Translations under genes and position numbers: made by a program
Assembly: GCA_004293445.1 (NCBI GenBank)
Contig: RDYP01000002.1
Coordinates: 1-64,000, forward strand
Origin: Verrucomicrobiota bacterium
GTDB lineage: Bacteria > Verrucomicrobiota > Verrucomicrobiia > Verrucomicrobiales > Akkermansiaceae
DNA length: 64,000 nucleotides
Direction: 5' to 3'
The notes under the pieces: generated by a model
Told to the model about the DNA's origin: nothing
What the model saw: the letters and a program-made list of their open reading frames with translations, nothing else
Databases searched by the model: none
Part shown: positions 53,842-61,724 of the stretch, piece after piece
How the letters are laid out: every line of letters begins with the position of its first letter
Position numbering within the stretch: position 1 is the stretch's first letter

Positions 53842-53931
53842 GCCGCCAGCAATCGACGCGATCGCGGATTTTCCAAGCGGGAACTTGCCCAATTCGCGAA
53901 TTTCAAAAGACTGCTCGCCCTACTTCCGACC

Positions 53932-53968
53932 AAAAAAATCCCCCGCCACGGCCAAGCCGCGACGAGGG
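53932..53968 (-). terminator. Intrinsic terminator of the FKBP gene
   Basis: On the minus strand a 13-bp stem including several G-U pairs (53940-53952 with 53956-53968) and a 3-base loop is followed by a T-run corresponding to A's at 53932-53938. It lies 37 bp after the FKBP stop. Confidence 0.8.
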
Positions 53969-54005
53969 AAAAAACATGGAAGACGCGGACCAAGCCGCGG
54001 GCCCC

Positions 54006-54836
54006 TTACTTGCCTTCAGGCATCGGGAACGGCATGCCGCCATTCGGAGCGGCTGGCGGTGCGTCCTTGATCTCGACGAGCTTGAGTTCGAAAATCAACA
54101 CGCTGTTCGGCGCGATCTCGGCACTGCGGCGCTGATCCTTGTAAGCCATTTCGCTTGGGATGAAGAGCTTCCACTTGGAACCAACCGGCATGGTGGTCAG
54201 CGCTTCCTTGAAGCCATCGATCACCTGCATGCCCATCGGCACCGCCTGACCTTCCGGGGAGGCGTCGAACTGCGTGCCATCGATCAAGGTGCCCTTGTAG
54301 TTCACCATGAACTGCTTCTCCGGCTCACCCTCTTTCGGCGCGACGTATTTCTGGTCGCCGCCCTTTTCGAGCACTTCGTACTGCAAGCCGCTCTTAGTGG
54401 TCACCACGCCCTCGCGCTTGCCGTTTTCTTCGAGGAACTTTTTACCCGCTTCCAAATTCTTGGCAGCCTTCTCCTTCTCGCGGGCCTGGAGCATTTCGCC
54501 GAGGGCCTGCATCGCACCCTTCAGGCTCTCTTCGCTGACTTCAGGCTTCTCACCCTTGAAAGCGGTCAGGAATCCCTTGAGGAAGGCCTCGGTGTCGAGG
54601 TCTTCAGCGGAAATTCCGAAGCTGCCGTAATTTTGGCCGAACTCACCACCCGTGCGGAAGCCCAGTCCATAGGAAGAGTCGGACTTCACCTTGGCGGGAT
54701 CGATCGGGGTCGCAGGAGCTGCAGGAGTAGCGGCTGGAGCAGCGGGCTTCTCCGCAGCGCCATCGTTCTGGGCGGCCGCCGGGATGAGGGTGGCGAGGCC
54801 GAGAGCCAGGACGCCGGAAGTGAGTTGGAATTTCAT
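54006..54836 (-). CDS. Periplasmic FKBP-type peptidyl-prolyl isomerase
   Basis: A 276-residue exported protein. A signal peptide (1-22, ending PAAAQ) and an Ala/Pro linker precede the FKBP N-terminal dimerisation region (SYGLGFRTGGEFG ... AGKKFLEENGKREGV). The C-terminal FKBP domain has the core GLQYEVLEKG, VNYKGTLIDGTQFDAS, VIDGFKEALTTMPVGSKWKLFIP, YKDQRRSAEIAPNSVLIFELKLVEI. Like FkpA/Mip it should catalyse proline isomerisation and act as a folding helper for exported proteins. The usual Y-G-x-x-G before IPPN-like reads YKDQRRSAEIAPN, a small variation. The start ATG is preceded by a good promoter. Confidence 0.95.
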   Translation of the reverse strand: MKFQLTSGVLALGLATLIPAAAQNDGAAEKPAAPAATPAAPATPIDPAKVKSDSSYGLGFRTGGEFGQNYGSFGISAEDLDTEAFLKGFLTAFKGEKPEVSEESLKGAMQALGEMLQAREKEKAAKNLEAGKKFLEENGKREGVVTTKSGLQYEVLEKGGDQKYVAPKEGEPEKQFMVNYKGTLIDGTQFDASPEGQAVPMGMQVIDGFKEALTTMPVGSKWKLFIPSEMAYKDQRRSAEIAPNSVLIFELKLVEIKDAPPAAPNGGMPFPMPEGK

Positions 54837-54846
54837 GTCGCGGCGG

Positions 54847-54875
54847 AAACTAGGGATCCATTCCCCGCTTGTCGA
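54847..54875 (-). promoter_or_regulatory. Putative promoter of the FKBP gene
   Basis: On the minus strand TCGACA (54870-54875) and TAGTTT (54847-54852) are 17 bp apart. The -10 hexamer is ten bases before the ATG, so any leader is very short. It has the same TAGTTT form as the sucC promoter. Confidence 0.5.
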
Positions 54876-55032
54876 GCGGCCCGTGTGCCTACATCGCAGT
54901 GACAAAATCGCCTCGTGATCTAGGTTGTGAACGATTTCCAAAGCCCTCCCGACCACGACCTAGCAGGGCGATCCCACGACGATCGCGTGTTCAGTCTTGC
55001 GTCTTGCCGTCATCCGTCTTCCGTCTTTCCCC

Positions 55033-56214
55033 GTGACGCCTGACGCCCAGCTCCAACTTCTCACCGCCGGCACCGCCAAGGTGCTGTCCGAAAAGGAACT
55101 CCTTGAAAAACTCCGCCTCGGTCGGCCGCTGCGGATCAAGCTCGGCGTCGATCCCACCGCGCCCGACATCCACCTCGGACACACCGTGGCGCTGGAGAAA
55201 CTTCGCCAATTCCAAAGCCTCGGCCACCAAGCCGTGCTTCTGATCGGCGACTTCACCGCCACCATCGGCGACCCCTCCGGCCGCTCCGTCACCCGCCCGC
55301 CACTCACCCGCGACGAGGTACTCGCCAACGCCGCAACTTACACCGAGCAAGCCTTCAAGATCCTCGACCGCGCGAAAACCGAGGTCGTTTACAACGGCGA
55401 CTGGTTCCGGAAGATGAGCTACGAGGACATCCTCCGCCTGAATGCGCGCGTCACGCTCCAGCAGATGCTTCAGCGCGAGGACTTCCGCACCCGCATCGAA
55501 AACGGACAAGAAGTTCGTCTCCACGAACTGCAATACCCCGTCATGCAAGGCTGGGACTCGGTGGAAATTCGTGCCGATGTCGAAATCGGCGGCACCGACC
55601 AACTCTTCAATATCCTCGTCGGCCGCGACCTGCAAAAGGAGGAAGGGCAGCCGCAACAGGTCGTGATGGTCGTCCCCCTGCTTGAAGGGCTCGACGGCGT
55701 GAAGAAAATGTCCAAGTCCTACGGCAACTATGTCGGCGTGAACGATGCCCCCCAAGAAATGTTCGGCAAGCTGATGAGCGTGTCGGACACTCTCATGGCG
55801 CGCTATTACCAACTCCTCCTCGGCGAGGCGCTCGATCCCGCCCGGCATCCGATGGATGCCAAGAAGTCCCTCGCGGAAAAAATAACGGCACGCTATCACG
55901 ACGATGCCGCGGGAGCCGCCGCGCGCGCCGACTGGGACACCCGCTTTTCCAAAAAGGACCTCGCCGCCGCCGACCTGCCGGAACTCCCGCTGAGCAAACT
56001 ACCCACCGACCTCACCGTTCTCTCACTCACCGCCCACAGCTTTCAAGCCGCCTTCGGACTGGAGAAATCCAATGGCGAACTGCGCAAGCAATTCATCACC
56101 CCGGGCTCGGTCCAGTTGAATGGAGAGAAACTCACCGACGCCACCGCTCCCGTGACACCGCAGGTCGGCGACGTGCTAAAACTGTCGAAAAAACACGCCG
56201 TCCGCTTCGCCTAA
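55033..56214 (+). CDS. tyrS: Tyrosyl-tRNA synthetase
   Basis: About 393 residues. It has the class I signature HLGH in DPTAPDIHLGHTV, GDFTATIGDPSGRS, the tyrosine-binding QYPVMQG and GGTDQLFNILVGRDLQ segments, and KKMSKSYGN. A C-terminal S4-like RNA-binding domain (GSVQLNGEKLTD ... GDVLKLSKKHAVRF) completes it. It attaches tyrosine to tRNA-Tyr. It belongs to the bacterial group with HLGH and KMSKS (TyrRZ-like). The start is uncertain: GTG 55033 gives the family-like N-terminus, while TTG 54997 is also in frame. Its stop overlaps that of the convergent methyltransferase gene. Confidence 0.96.
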   Translation: MTPDAQLQLLTAGTAKVLSEKELLEKLRLGRPLRIKLGVDPTAPDIHLGHTVALEKLRQFQSLGHQAVLLIGDFTATIGDPSGRSVTRPPLTRDEVLANAATYTEQAFKILDRAKTEVVYNGDWFRKMSYEDILRLNARVTLQQMLQREDFRTRIENGQEVRLHELQYPVMQGWDSVEIRADVEIGGTDQLFNILVGRDLQKEEGQPQQVVMVVPLLEGLDGVKKMSKSYGNYVGVNDAPQEMFGKLMSVSDTLMARYYQLLLGEALDPARHPMDAKKSLAEKITARYHDDAAGAAARADWDTRFSKKDLAAADLPELPLSKLPTDLTVLSLTAHSFQAAFGLEKSNGELRKQFITPGSVQLNGEKLTDATAPVTPQVGDVLKLSKKHAVRFA

Positions 56215-56792
56215 GAGCCCCCACCACGCCGCAACATGCGAACGAGGAAGGGCGCCGGACGCAAGGTGCCGACCCGCCGGAAACACGCGAGCTCATCGCA
56301 CGCGGGATCGAGCGATTCTGCCCAGCTCAGAACCGCGTCGGCTTCCTCGTCCCCACCGGGATGACCGGGATAGCACACGACCGTGAGGACTCCGCCAGGC
56401 CGCAAGGAATGGCGCGCCGCCTCCAGTGCCCGTAGGGTCTCCTGCGTCCGCGTGATCACTGCAGGATCCCCACCCGGAAAATAGCCGAGATTGAACATCA
56501 CCGCAGCGGCACCTCTCGGCTCGACATGATTCGCTAGCACGCCATGCGATGCCTCGATGAATTCAACCCGTCCCTCGTAGCCCGCCGCCAGTACCCTCAT
56601 CCGCGCTGCGGCGATCGCCTCAGCTTGGATATCAAAAGCCAGGACCCGCCCGCCAGCGCCCACCGCCCCCGCAAGAAAAACGGTATCGTAACCATTTCCC
56701 GCTGTGGCATCGATCACCAGGTCTCCTGGCCGAATGACGGCGGCAACCTCACGGTGTGCCTGAACGGTTGGACGCTCGATAAACTCACTCAC
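56211..56792 (-). CDS. MnmM/YtqB-like SAM-dependent methyltransferase
   Basis: About 193 residues. The SAM site reads VIDATAGNGYDTVFLAGAVG with FDIQAEAIAAAR. The family element MFNLGYFPGGDPAVITR (N-L-G-Y-x-P-G-G-D) is diagnostic of PF06962, which includes Bacillus YtqB/MnmM, a tRNA mnm5(s2)U34 methyltransferase. The start at GTG 56790-56792 gives SEFIERPTVQAH, and upstream residues look random and overlap the neighbouring gene. It follows the ExbD-like gene by 56 bp. Its stop overlaps the tyrS stop on the other strand. Confidence 0.85.
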   Translation of the reverse strand: MSEFIERPTVQAHREVAAVIRPGDLVIDATAGNGYDTVFLAGAVGAGGRVLAFDIQAEAIAAARMRVLAAGYEGRVEFIEASHGVLANHVEPRGAAAVMFNLGYFPGGDPAVITRTQETLRALEAARHSLRPGGVLTVVCYPGHPGGDEEADAVLSWAESLDPACDELACFRRVGTLRPAPFLVRMLRRGGGS

Positions 56793-56848
56793 AGCGCCCA
56801 AAGCGCCACGGCACCGGCCGACGGACAAGCCCGAAGCGAAACCATGCC

Positions 56849-57949
56849 TCAGTCGAGAACCCGCTTGGGCCTTGGCGGCTGCTTTTTCCCCGGGGCTACC
56901 GGAGCGGGATTCTGCAATCGATTCACCTCGAAATCCAAGGTATCGAGTAGGGCCGGATTCCCGTCGATCTCCCACCCGCAGGGCATCCGCATGCCGTCGG
57001 CGATTTCCCGCGCCTTGAGGTAGGTCTCGTAGCCATCGGGGCGGACCCGAAACATCAGAACCGCATCGGGATACGACTTCACGAGCTTGACCATCCGGTG
57101 AAATCGCCCGTCCGGCCGCTGCATGTCAGCCAGCGAGGCGTCACCTTTCACAGGATCGATCTCCATCCGAAACACCAGCCGGGTGCCCGTCTTGTTTAAT
57201 GGCACCGTGACCTTCTGACTGCGGACGTTCCAATTCTTCGTCGCGAAAAAGGCCACCACCTTGTTCTGATCGTAGATGGCACGATCCTTCCCGCCCTTCA
57301 CCTTGATCCGCTGTTTCAAGAGATTGCGGGACTCCCGGTCGAAGGCATCCGTCAGCTTCTTTTTCATGGAGACCGGATCCACCAAGTGCGCCTGATCGCC
57401 ACGAATGTAGCAGTAGTAGATCTTTGCGTTCGCCGGAATCTCACGGCTGTTCGGCAGGCGCACCACCGTCGGTCGCTTCTCCACAGGAAGCGGCGTCTGT
57501 CCCAGTTGCGCTTCCAATTTGGCGATCTCCGCCAGCAAAGCATCGGTCTTCGCTTTCTCGGCAGCCGCCTCCTTCCGAGTCCGATCTTCCAACTGACGCA
57601 GCTTGGCCAACTCCATCAACAGCGCCTTGTTCCGCTCCGCCGTCTTCTCCAGCAGCGAAAGATCGGCGCGCAGACGATCGAGAGCCGCCTCATCCGGCGC
57701 AGGCTCGTTGGCCAGTCGCGTCTTCGAAGCGAGCCGAGCATCAAGCACGCTCCGCTCATCCCTCGCCTGCTGCAGTTGCTCGACGCTCACAGGCTTCATG
57801 CCCTCCACGATCTTTTCCACCGCCTCCCGCACATCCGCCTGGAGCAAGATCAGAATGAGAATCAACACCGCGACCACGTTGGTCAGCGCGTCCATCAGCG
57901 AATCCAAGCTGCCGCCGTCCTCGTCCCGTTGTTTTCTTCGTGATCCCAT
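56849..57949 (-). CDS. ExbD/TolR/MotB-like protein carrying the transmembrane Asp
   Basis: A 366-residue single-pass protein. The N-terminal segment LDSLMDALTNVVAVLILILILL has Asp20 where ExbD, TolR and MotB carry the proton-binding aspartate. A long coiled coil (about 50-150, rich in Leu, Lys, Glu and Ala) and a periplasmic domain (160-345) follow. It should sit beside the ExbB-like channel and the other ExbD-like protein, converting proton flow to mechanical work. It overlaps neither neighbour: 6 bp separate it from the upstream gene. The substrate or load is unknown. The periplasmic region is not of OmpA peptidoglycan-binding type as far as I can tell. Confidence 0.82.
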   Translation of the reverse strand: MGSRRKQRDEDGGSLDSLMDALTNVVAVLILILILLQADVREAVEKIVEGMKPVSVEQLQQARDERSVLDARLASKTRLANEPAPDEAALDRLRADLSLLEKTAERNKALLMELAKLRQLEDRTRKEAAAEKAKTDALLAEIAKLEAQLGQTPLPVEKRPTVVRLPNSREIPANAKIYYCYIRGDQAHLVDPVSMKKKLTDAFDRESRNLLKQRIKVKGGKDRAIYDQNKVVAFFATKNWNVRSQKVTVPLNKTGTRLVFRMEIDPVKGDASLADMQRPDGRFHRMVKLVKSYPDAVLMFRVRPDGYETYLKAREIADGMRMPCGWEIDGNPALLDTLDFEVNRLQNPAPVAPGKKQPPRPKRVLD

Positions 57950-57955
57950 CGCGGC

Positions 57956-58777
57956 CTATTTCGGAAAGAACAGGGAAAGATCGATCGCTCCCGAACCCGG
58001 AATCGGCAGCTTGCCCGTGCGAATCTGAAAGGTGCTCTCCGCCCAGCCCGCGACATTCTGATAAGTCCAGTGCCCATTGCTGCGGATCAGGAAAATCACC
58101 ATGGAATCCCGCGCCGATTTCGCGTCGTTCATCACCTTCGACAGCGCCGGCTCGGTCTGGATCGACGCCGACGAAACCGGAACTCTCGATCCGTCCCGGC
58201 CGAGGATATTCACCCCGGAAGCATGGCATTCGATGAAGATCGCCTTGGTGTTCCGCGTGATCCCCGACCCTCCGGGACGAATCTGAACCGGCGGCGGCAC
58301 GGCGTCGGGCTTGATCTTGCGCCGTGCCAACTCGGCTCGCAGTTCGGCAAGCTTCGCTTCCAAGGAAGGCCTCTCTTTTTTGAGGGCGGCAATTCCATCC
58401 AACAAATTCTCCACCTGCTTCTGAAGCAATGCATCCGCATTCTTCGCTGGAGCCTCCGCCGCATCGGGTAATTTTCGCCGCAGCAACACCCGCCGATCCT
58501 CAAGCTCCTCCAACTCGACAAAGGCTCCATCGCGCTTTGCCAACTCCGCCTCGACCCGTGCCAACTCGGCCCGCCGTCTTCGAATATCCGCCTGCACCTT
58601 CTGGTGCTCGGCAGCACGCTTCGCCTCTTCGGGATCGCGCTCAGCGGGCGGCTGATCCTGGATATTGCTCACCAAACTAATCATCAGCGTGAGAATGCCG
58701 ATGATGCTGGCAAGGATGCTCAGGAAGGGAAACAGCGACACCCCTCCCGGTCCCGCGCTGGACGAACGACGTGACAT
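57956..58777 (-). CDS. ExbD-like protein lacking the transmembrane Asp
   Basis: A 273-residue single-pass protein. The helix FPFLSILASIIGILTLMISLV has Ser20 where the partner gene has Asp, so it probably cannot carry protons alone. A coiled coil (about 48-165, QKVQADIRRRRAELARVEAE) and a compact periplasmic domain (AIFIECHASGVNILG ... MVIFLIRSNGHWTYQNV) follow. It lies 20 bp after the ExbB-like gene and 6 bp before the second ExbD-like gene, so a channel with two different B-type subunits is likely. Confidence 0.8.
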   Translation of the reverse strand: MSRRSSSAGPGGVSLFPFLSILASIIGILTLMISLVSNIQDQPPAERDPEEAKRAAEHQKVQADIRRRRAELARVEAELAKRDGAFVELEELEDRRVLLRRKLPDAAEAPAKNADALLQKQVENLLDGIAALKKERPSLEAKLAELRAELARRKIKPDAVPPPVQIRPGGSGITRNTKAIFIECHASGVNILGRDGSRVPVSSASIQTEPALSKVMNDAKSARDSMVIFLIRSNGHWTYQNVAGWAESTFQIRTGKLPIPGSGAIDLSLFFPK

Positions 58778-58797
58778 TCAGTCTTCGAATGATTGGC

Positions 58798-60093
58798 TCA
58801 TTTTGAAAAGAAGCCCTTCTTTTGCACCACAATCTTCTCGCCGCCCAGCTTCTGCAGCGTGCCATTGAGCGACTCGATCCCCTTGGCCAGAGATGCGAAG
58901 TACTCGTTGAGCTGCTTCGAAGGCGCAATCATGGCGTCGCGAGTTTGTGAGGTCAGCTTGTCCACCGACTGACTGAAAACCCCCTCCACCTTGGACTGGT
59001 GCGCATCCAAGCGCCGCTCAAGCGTCTCACCAGCCTTTGCCAACAAAGTGGTCGCGCCGCTCAGCTTCTCCAAAAACACTTCATGCGCCCGCGCCAAGGA
59101 CGCAGCGAAAGCCGGAATGTTTTCTGCCTGCGAAAGCAGCATGTCGCTGGCGTCACTCTTGCTGTCGTTGAGTTTCGGCAGCAGCTTTTCATTGCAGAAG
59201 GCATCGATGAGCGTCAGCACCTCTTCCTCTTCCTTTTGCATCGCCGCCATCGGGAATGACATGATCATCGAGAGCACCAAGCCAAGCAGGGTGGTGTCGA
59301 AAGCGACCCCCAAACCACCCGTCAGCTGATTGATAGAATTCTTCAGCTGCTCCGGATCGCCGGACCCGGTTGAAAGGGAGCTGACCGCCACCGAAAGTCC
59401 CTGCACCGTGCCAATGAAACCAAGGATCGGGATCGCCCACAAAAACACTTTCAATAGCGTGTAGGAACCCGAACTCCGGTTCGCATCGATATCCGACTGC
59501 GCATTGAGAAAGGACGCGATCTCACTGTTGTTGTTGCGCTTTTCGAAAAGCTCCAACGCCTTGCGGACCCGATTCACCATCAGACTATCGCGCAAACGCA
59601 GTGGGAGTTTGTACATGTGCTCGATGAAACCACCCACGCTTGCGGCATTGATCTCGCTCCCAAGACTCGCAGGCACCACGTCGAGCAGCATCGCCTGACG
59701 CTGGCGCTTGGTCTTCTTCCACTTCATCAGCAGAATCACTGCACCCCACAGAAAAAGAAACACCTCGGCGTAATTCACCCAGCCACGATCGAGAAAGATC
59801 GCCGCAAAGGGCTTGGCACGAAAGGGTAGCAAGCCAACGAGAAACAAGGCCGTAGCCGCCACCCCGATCCCGAAACTCAGCGCAAAATTCACGTTTGCGT
59901 GATCTTCCTCCTGCCAGCCACCCCGCTGCGCGGATGAGGTGCGGCCAGCCGCTGGCAAAGGACCGGCAACCGCTTTGTCCGGCAGCGCGGGAATTTGAAA
60001 ACGGCCGGTGCAGCCAGGACAGGAAACCACCTGACCGGCGTGCTCTTCTTCGGCACTCATCTCAAGCTGGCAATGGGGACAACGGAAATTCAT
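58798..60093 (-). CDS. ExbB/TolQ/MotA-family channel with N-terminal zinc ribbon
   Basis: A 431-residue protein. An N-terminal zinc ribbon (FRCPHCQLEM ... VVSCPGCTGRF, residues 3-33) is unusual for this family. Hydrophobic segments follow near 71-90 and 102-120. The MotA/TolQ/ExbB core has LLKVFLWAIPILGFIGTVQGL and LTGGLGVAFDTTLLGLVLSMIMSFPM. A C-terminal helical region (about 320-415) is likely cytoplasmic coiled coil. It should form the ion channel with the two downstream ExbD-like proteins. The start ATG 60091-60093 begins MNFRCPHC; longer frames add no family-like sequence. The same type of ribbon occurs in two other membrane proteins of the window. Confidence 0.88.
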   Translation of the reverse strand: MNFRCPHCQLEMSAEEEHAGQVVSCPGCTGRFQIPALPDKAVAGPLPAAGRTSSAQRGGWQEEDHANVNFALSFGIGVAATALFLVGLLPFRAKPFAAIFLDRGWVNYAEVFLFLWGAVILLMKWKKTKRQRQAMLLDVVPASLGSEINAASVGGFIEHMYKLPLRLRDSLMVNRVRKALELFEKRNNNSEIASFLNAQSDIDANRSSGSYTLLKVFLWAIPILGFIGTVQGLSVAVSSLSTGSGDPEQLKNSINQLTGGLGVAFDTTLLGLVLSMIMSFPMAAMQKEEEEVLTLIDAFCNEKLLPKLNDSKSDASDMLLSQAENIPAFAASLARAHEVFLEKLSGATTLLAKAGETLERRLDAHQSKVEGVFSQSVDKLTSQTRDAMIAPSKQLNEYFASLAKGIESLNGTLQKLGGEKIVVQKKGFFSK

Positions 60094-60284
60094 GATGCAC
60101 GGAAAGCAATCGATCCTCGTAAATGCGCAAACCTTCGCGCTTTCGAGGAGCTCATTCTCGGTGAAGTCTATTTCACGAAATGCCCAGGGCGGCAAGAACC
60201 CATTGCCCGTCCACCCTCACCCCCCTGGCGGATAGCCCGCCACTCCGAAGCACGGGAATCCAAGCGATCCCCGTAAACTTGAAC

Positions 60285-61472
60285 TCAAAACTCCTTGCCA
60301 CCGCGCACCGCGCCGTAATGCGCCCGCTCGTCTGCACCCCATCGTCCCTCGTATTCAAGACCTAGGTTCCAACCACTCTCCCATCGATACGCGATCCCGG
60401 CTGCAACCGCTGCGAAATCGCCGTCCAACTCCTCGCCCGCAATCTCGTGCGAACGTTCATCATATCCGTGCTCCCAGCCGACCCGCAGCTGCGGCAACCA
60501 AAATCCGCCCATGGTAGGAATCCGCCAAGCTGCCCGATATCCAAAAAGCGAGACGAGCGAGTCCGACTTCTGTCCGCCGATGTAGCTGCCATCCGGCCCA
60601 AGCTCGGTGTACGCGCCCATACTCCCATTGAGATAACGCAATCCTGCATAGGGTCCATGCACCCAATCTTCCTCGCCCAGATTCAAGCCCATGTTCAACT
60701 CCAAGGCCTGAGTCGTTCCGTCCGAATCTCCACGGACGATCCCACCATCAGCATTCCGCCGGATATCAAAGTTGTGTCGACCCACCGAATACAACAGGCC
60801 AGCCCAAAAGTCCGCGGTACCGAGCAAGTCCCCGCGGTAGTAGGAAAGGTAGGGCGTCACACTCAACGACTCGATATCACCATTCCCCACCGATCCCATT
60901 TCAAGATCTCCCTGAGAAGCCGACAAAGCCAAGCCCACACTCCACGGCTCATTCCAGCGATATTCAAATCCGGCACTCCCACCGAAGACCTCCAGCGAAC
61001 TTTCGACGGAAAGAGTCGTCTCCGATAGGCAAGCCACACGCTCCAGCATGTCGTCACAGGTGCTCGAAACCCTCTCGGCAACCGACTCTTCGGCGCGACG
61101 ACGATCTTCTCCACTCCGCCCCGCGTGAAAAAAGAGAGACCCAAAGATCTCCCAGCGCGCTTCGCGGTGCTTCGGCTCCACAGCAAGAACCATCCCGTCT
61201 TTGGCATCGGAAAAATCATCAAATACCAAAAACTCTTCGATGGCAGCACCGGGGTCCTCAGGTCGAGCTTCGCGGGCCAGACGCGTCGAAACCGCTCTGC
61301 TTCCAGCCCAGGCGACGCCCAGCATGCTATTACTCATCGCACCCGACAGCGCCGGCCTTTGATCAGGGAATCCCTCACAGGGAGCTATCGAGTCGGCGGC
61401 ATAACCATCATTCACAGCGGCAAACAGCGTCGCCAGCGAGACAAGACGAAGTCGAAAGACGGGAGAATTCAT
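60285..61472 (-). CDS. Autotransporter-type outer-membrane beta-barrel protein
   Basis: A 395-residue exported protein with signal peptide (about 1-25). A short N-terminal region (26-150) contains four Cys. The rest alternates amphipathic strands typical of an autotransporter beta-barrel (FGGSAGFEYRWNEPWSVGLALS, VTPYLSYYRGDLLG, LNMGLNLGEEDWVHGPYAGLRYLNG, LFGYRAAWRIP, AGIAYRWESGWNLGLEYEGRWG) and ends in Phe. It lacks a large passenger. Its role could be a stand-alone porin-like or secretion barrel. It is separated from the ExbB operon by about 190 bp holding no gene that I can see. Confidence 0.78.
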   Translation of the reverse strand: MNSPVFRLRLVSLATLFAAVNDGYAADSIAPCEGFPDQRPALSGAMSNSMLGVAWAGSRAVSTRLAREARPEDPGAAIEEFLVFDDFSDAKDGMVLAVEPKHREARWEIFGSLFFHAGRSGEDRRRAEESVAERVSSTCDDMLERVACLSETTLSVESSLEVFGGSAGFEYRWNEPWSVGLALSASQGDLEMGSVGNGDIESLSVTPYLSYYRGDLLGTADFWAGLLYSVGRHNFDIRRNADGGIVRGDSDGTTQALELNMGLNLGEEDWVHGPYAGLRYLNGSMGAYTELGPDGSYIGGQKSDSLVSLFGYRAAWRIPTMGGFWLPQLRVGWEHGYDERSHEIAGEELDGDFAAVAAGIAYRWESGWNLGLEYEGRWGADERAHYGAVRGGKEF

Positions 61473-61690
61473 CGGCGGGGGGGGGAGGGGGAGGACGAAA
61501 GAGCAGCAAGCAAGCTAGGCAGTTCCGCGCGCGGGGATTAGCCCAACAAACATAGCACAACAAGAAAATATCACGTCGCCCACATTAGCATCTACCCCAA
61601 AGCAAGCTTGCACTACTCAGCGGATATCTCCGCCAAATCCCATCCCCCAAAAAAAGTCCATCCATCGCAGCTTCCTCACAGGAAGCCTCC

Positions 61691-61718
61691 TTGACCTCTT
61701 TTCCCCCCAAACTAGCCT
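61691..61718 (+). promoter_or_regulatory. Putative promoter of the second zinc-ribbon gene
   Basis: TTGACC (61691-61696) and TAGCCT (61713-61718) with a 16-bp spacer. Six bases separate TAGCCT from GTG 61725, suggesting a leaderless message and supporting that start. The preceding gap (61473-61690) otherwise shows no gene. Confidence 0.5.
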
Positions 61719-61724
61719 GCCGCC

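Noticed and set aside
58798-60093. Zorya-type phage defence (ZorA/ZorB-like genes)
   Set aside because: A channel protein and ExbD-like partners are present, but no ZorC, ZorD or ZorE helicase or nuclease genes are nearby, and the ExbD-like proteins lack an OmpA-type domain.
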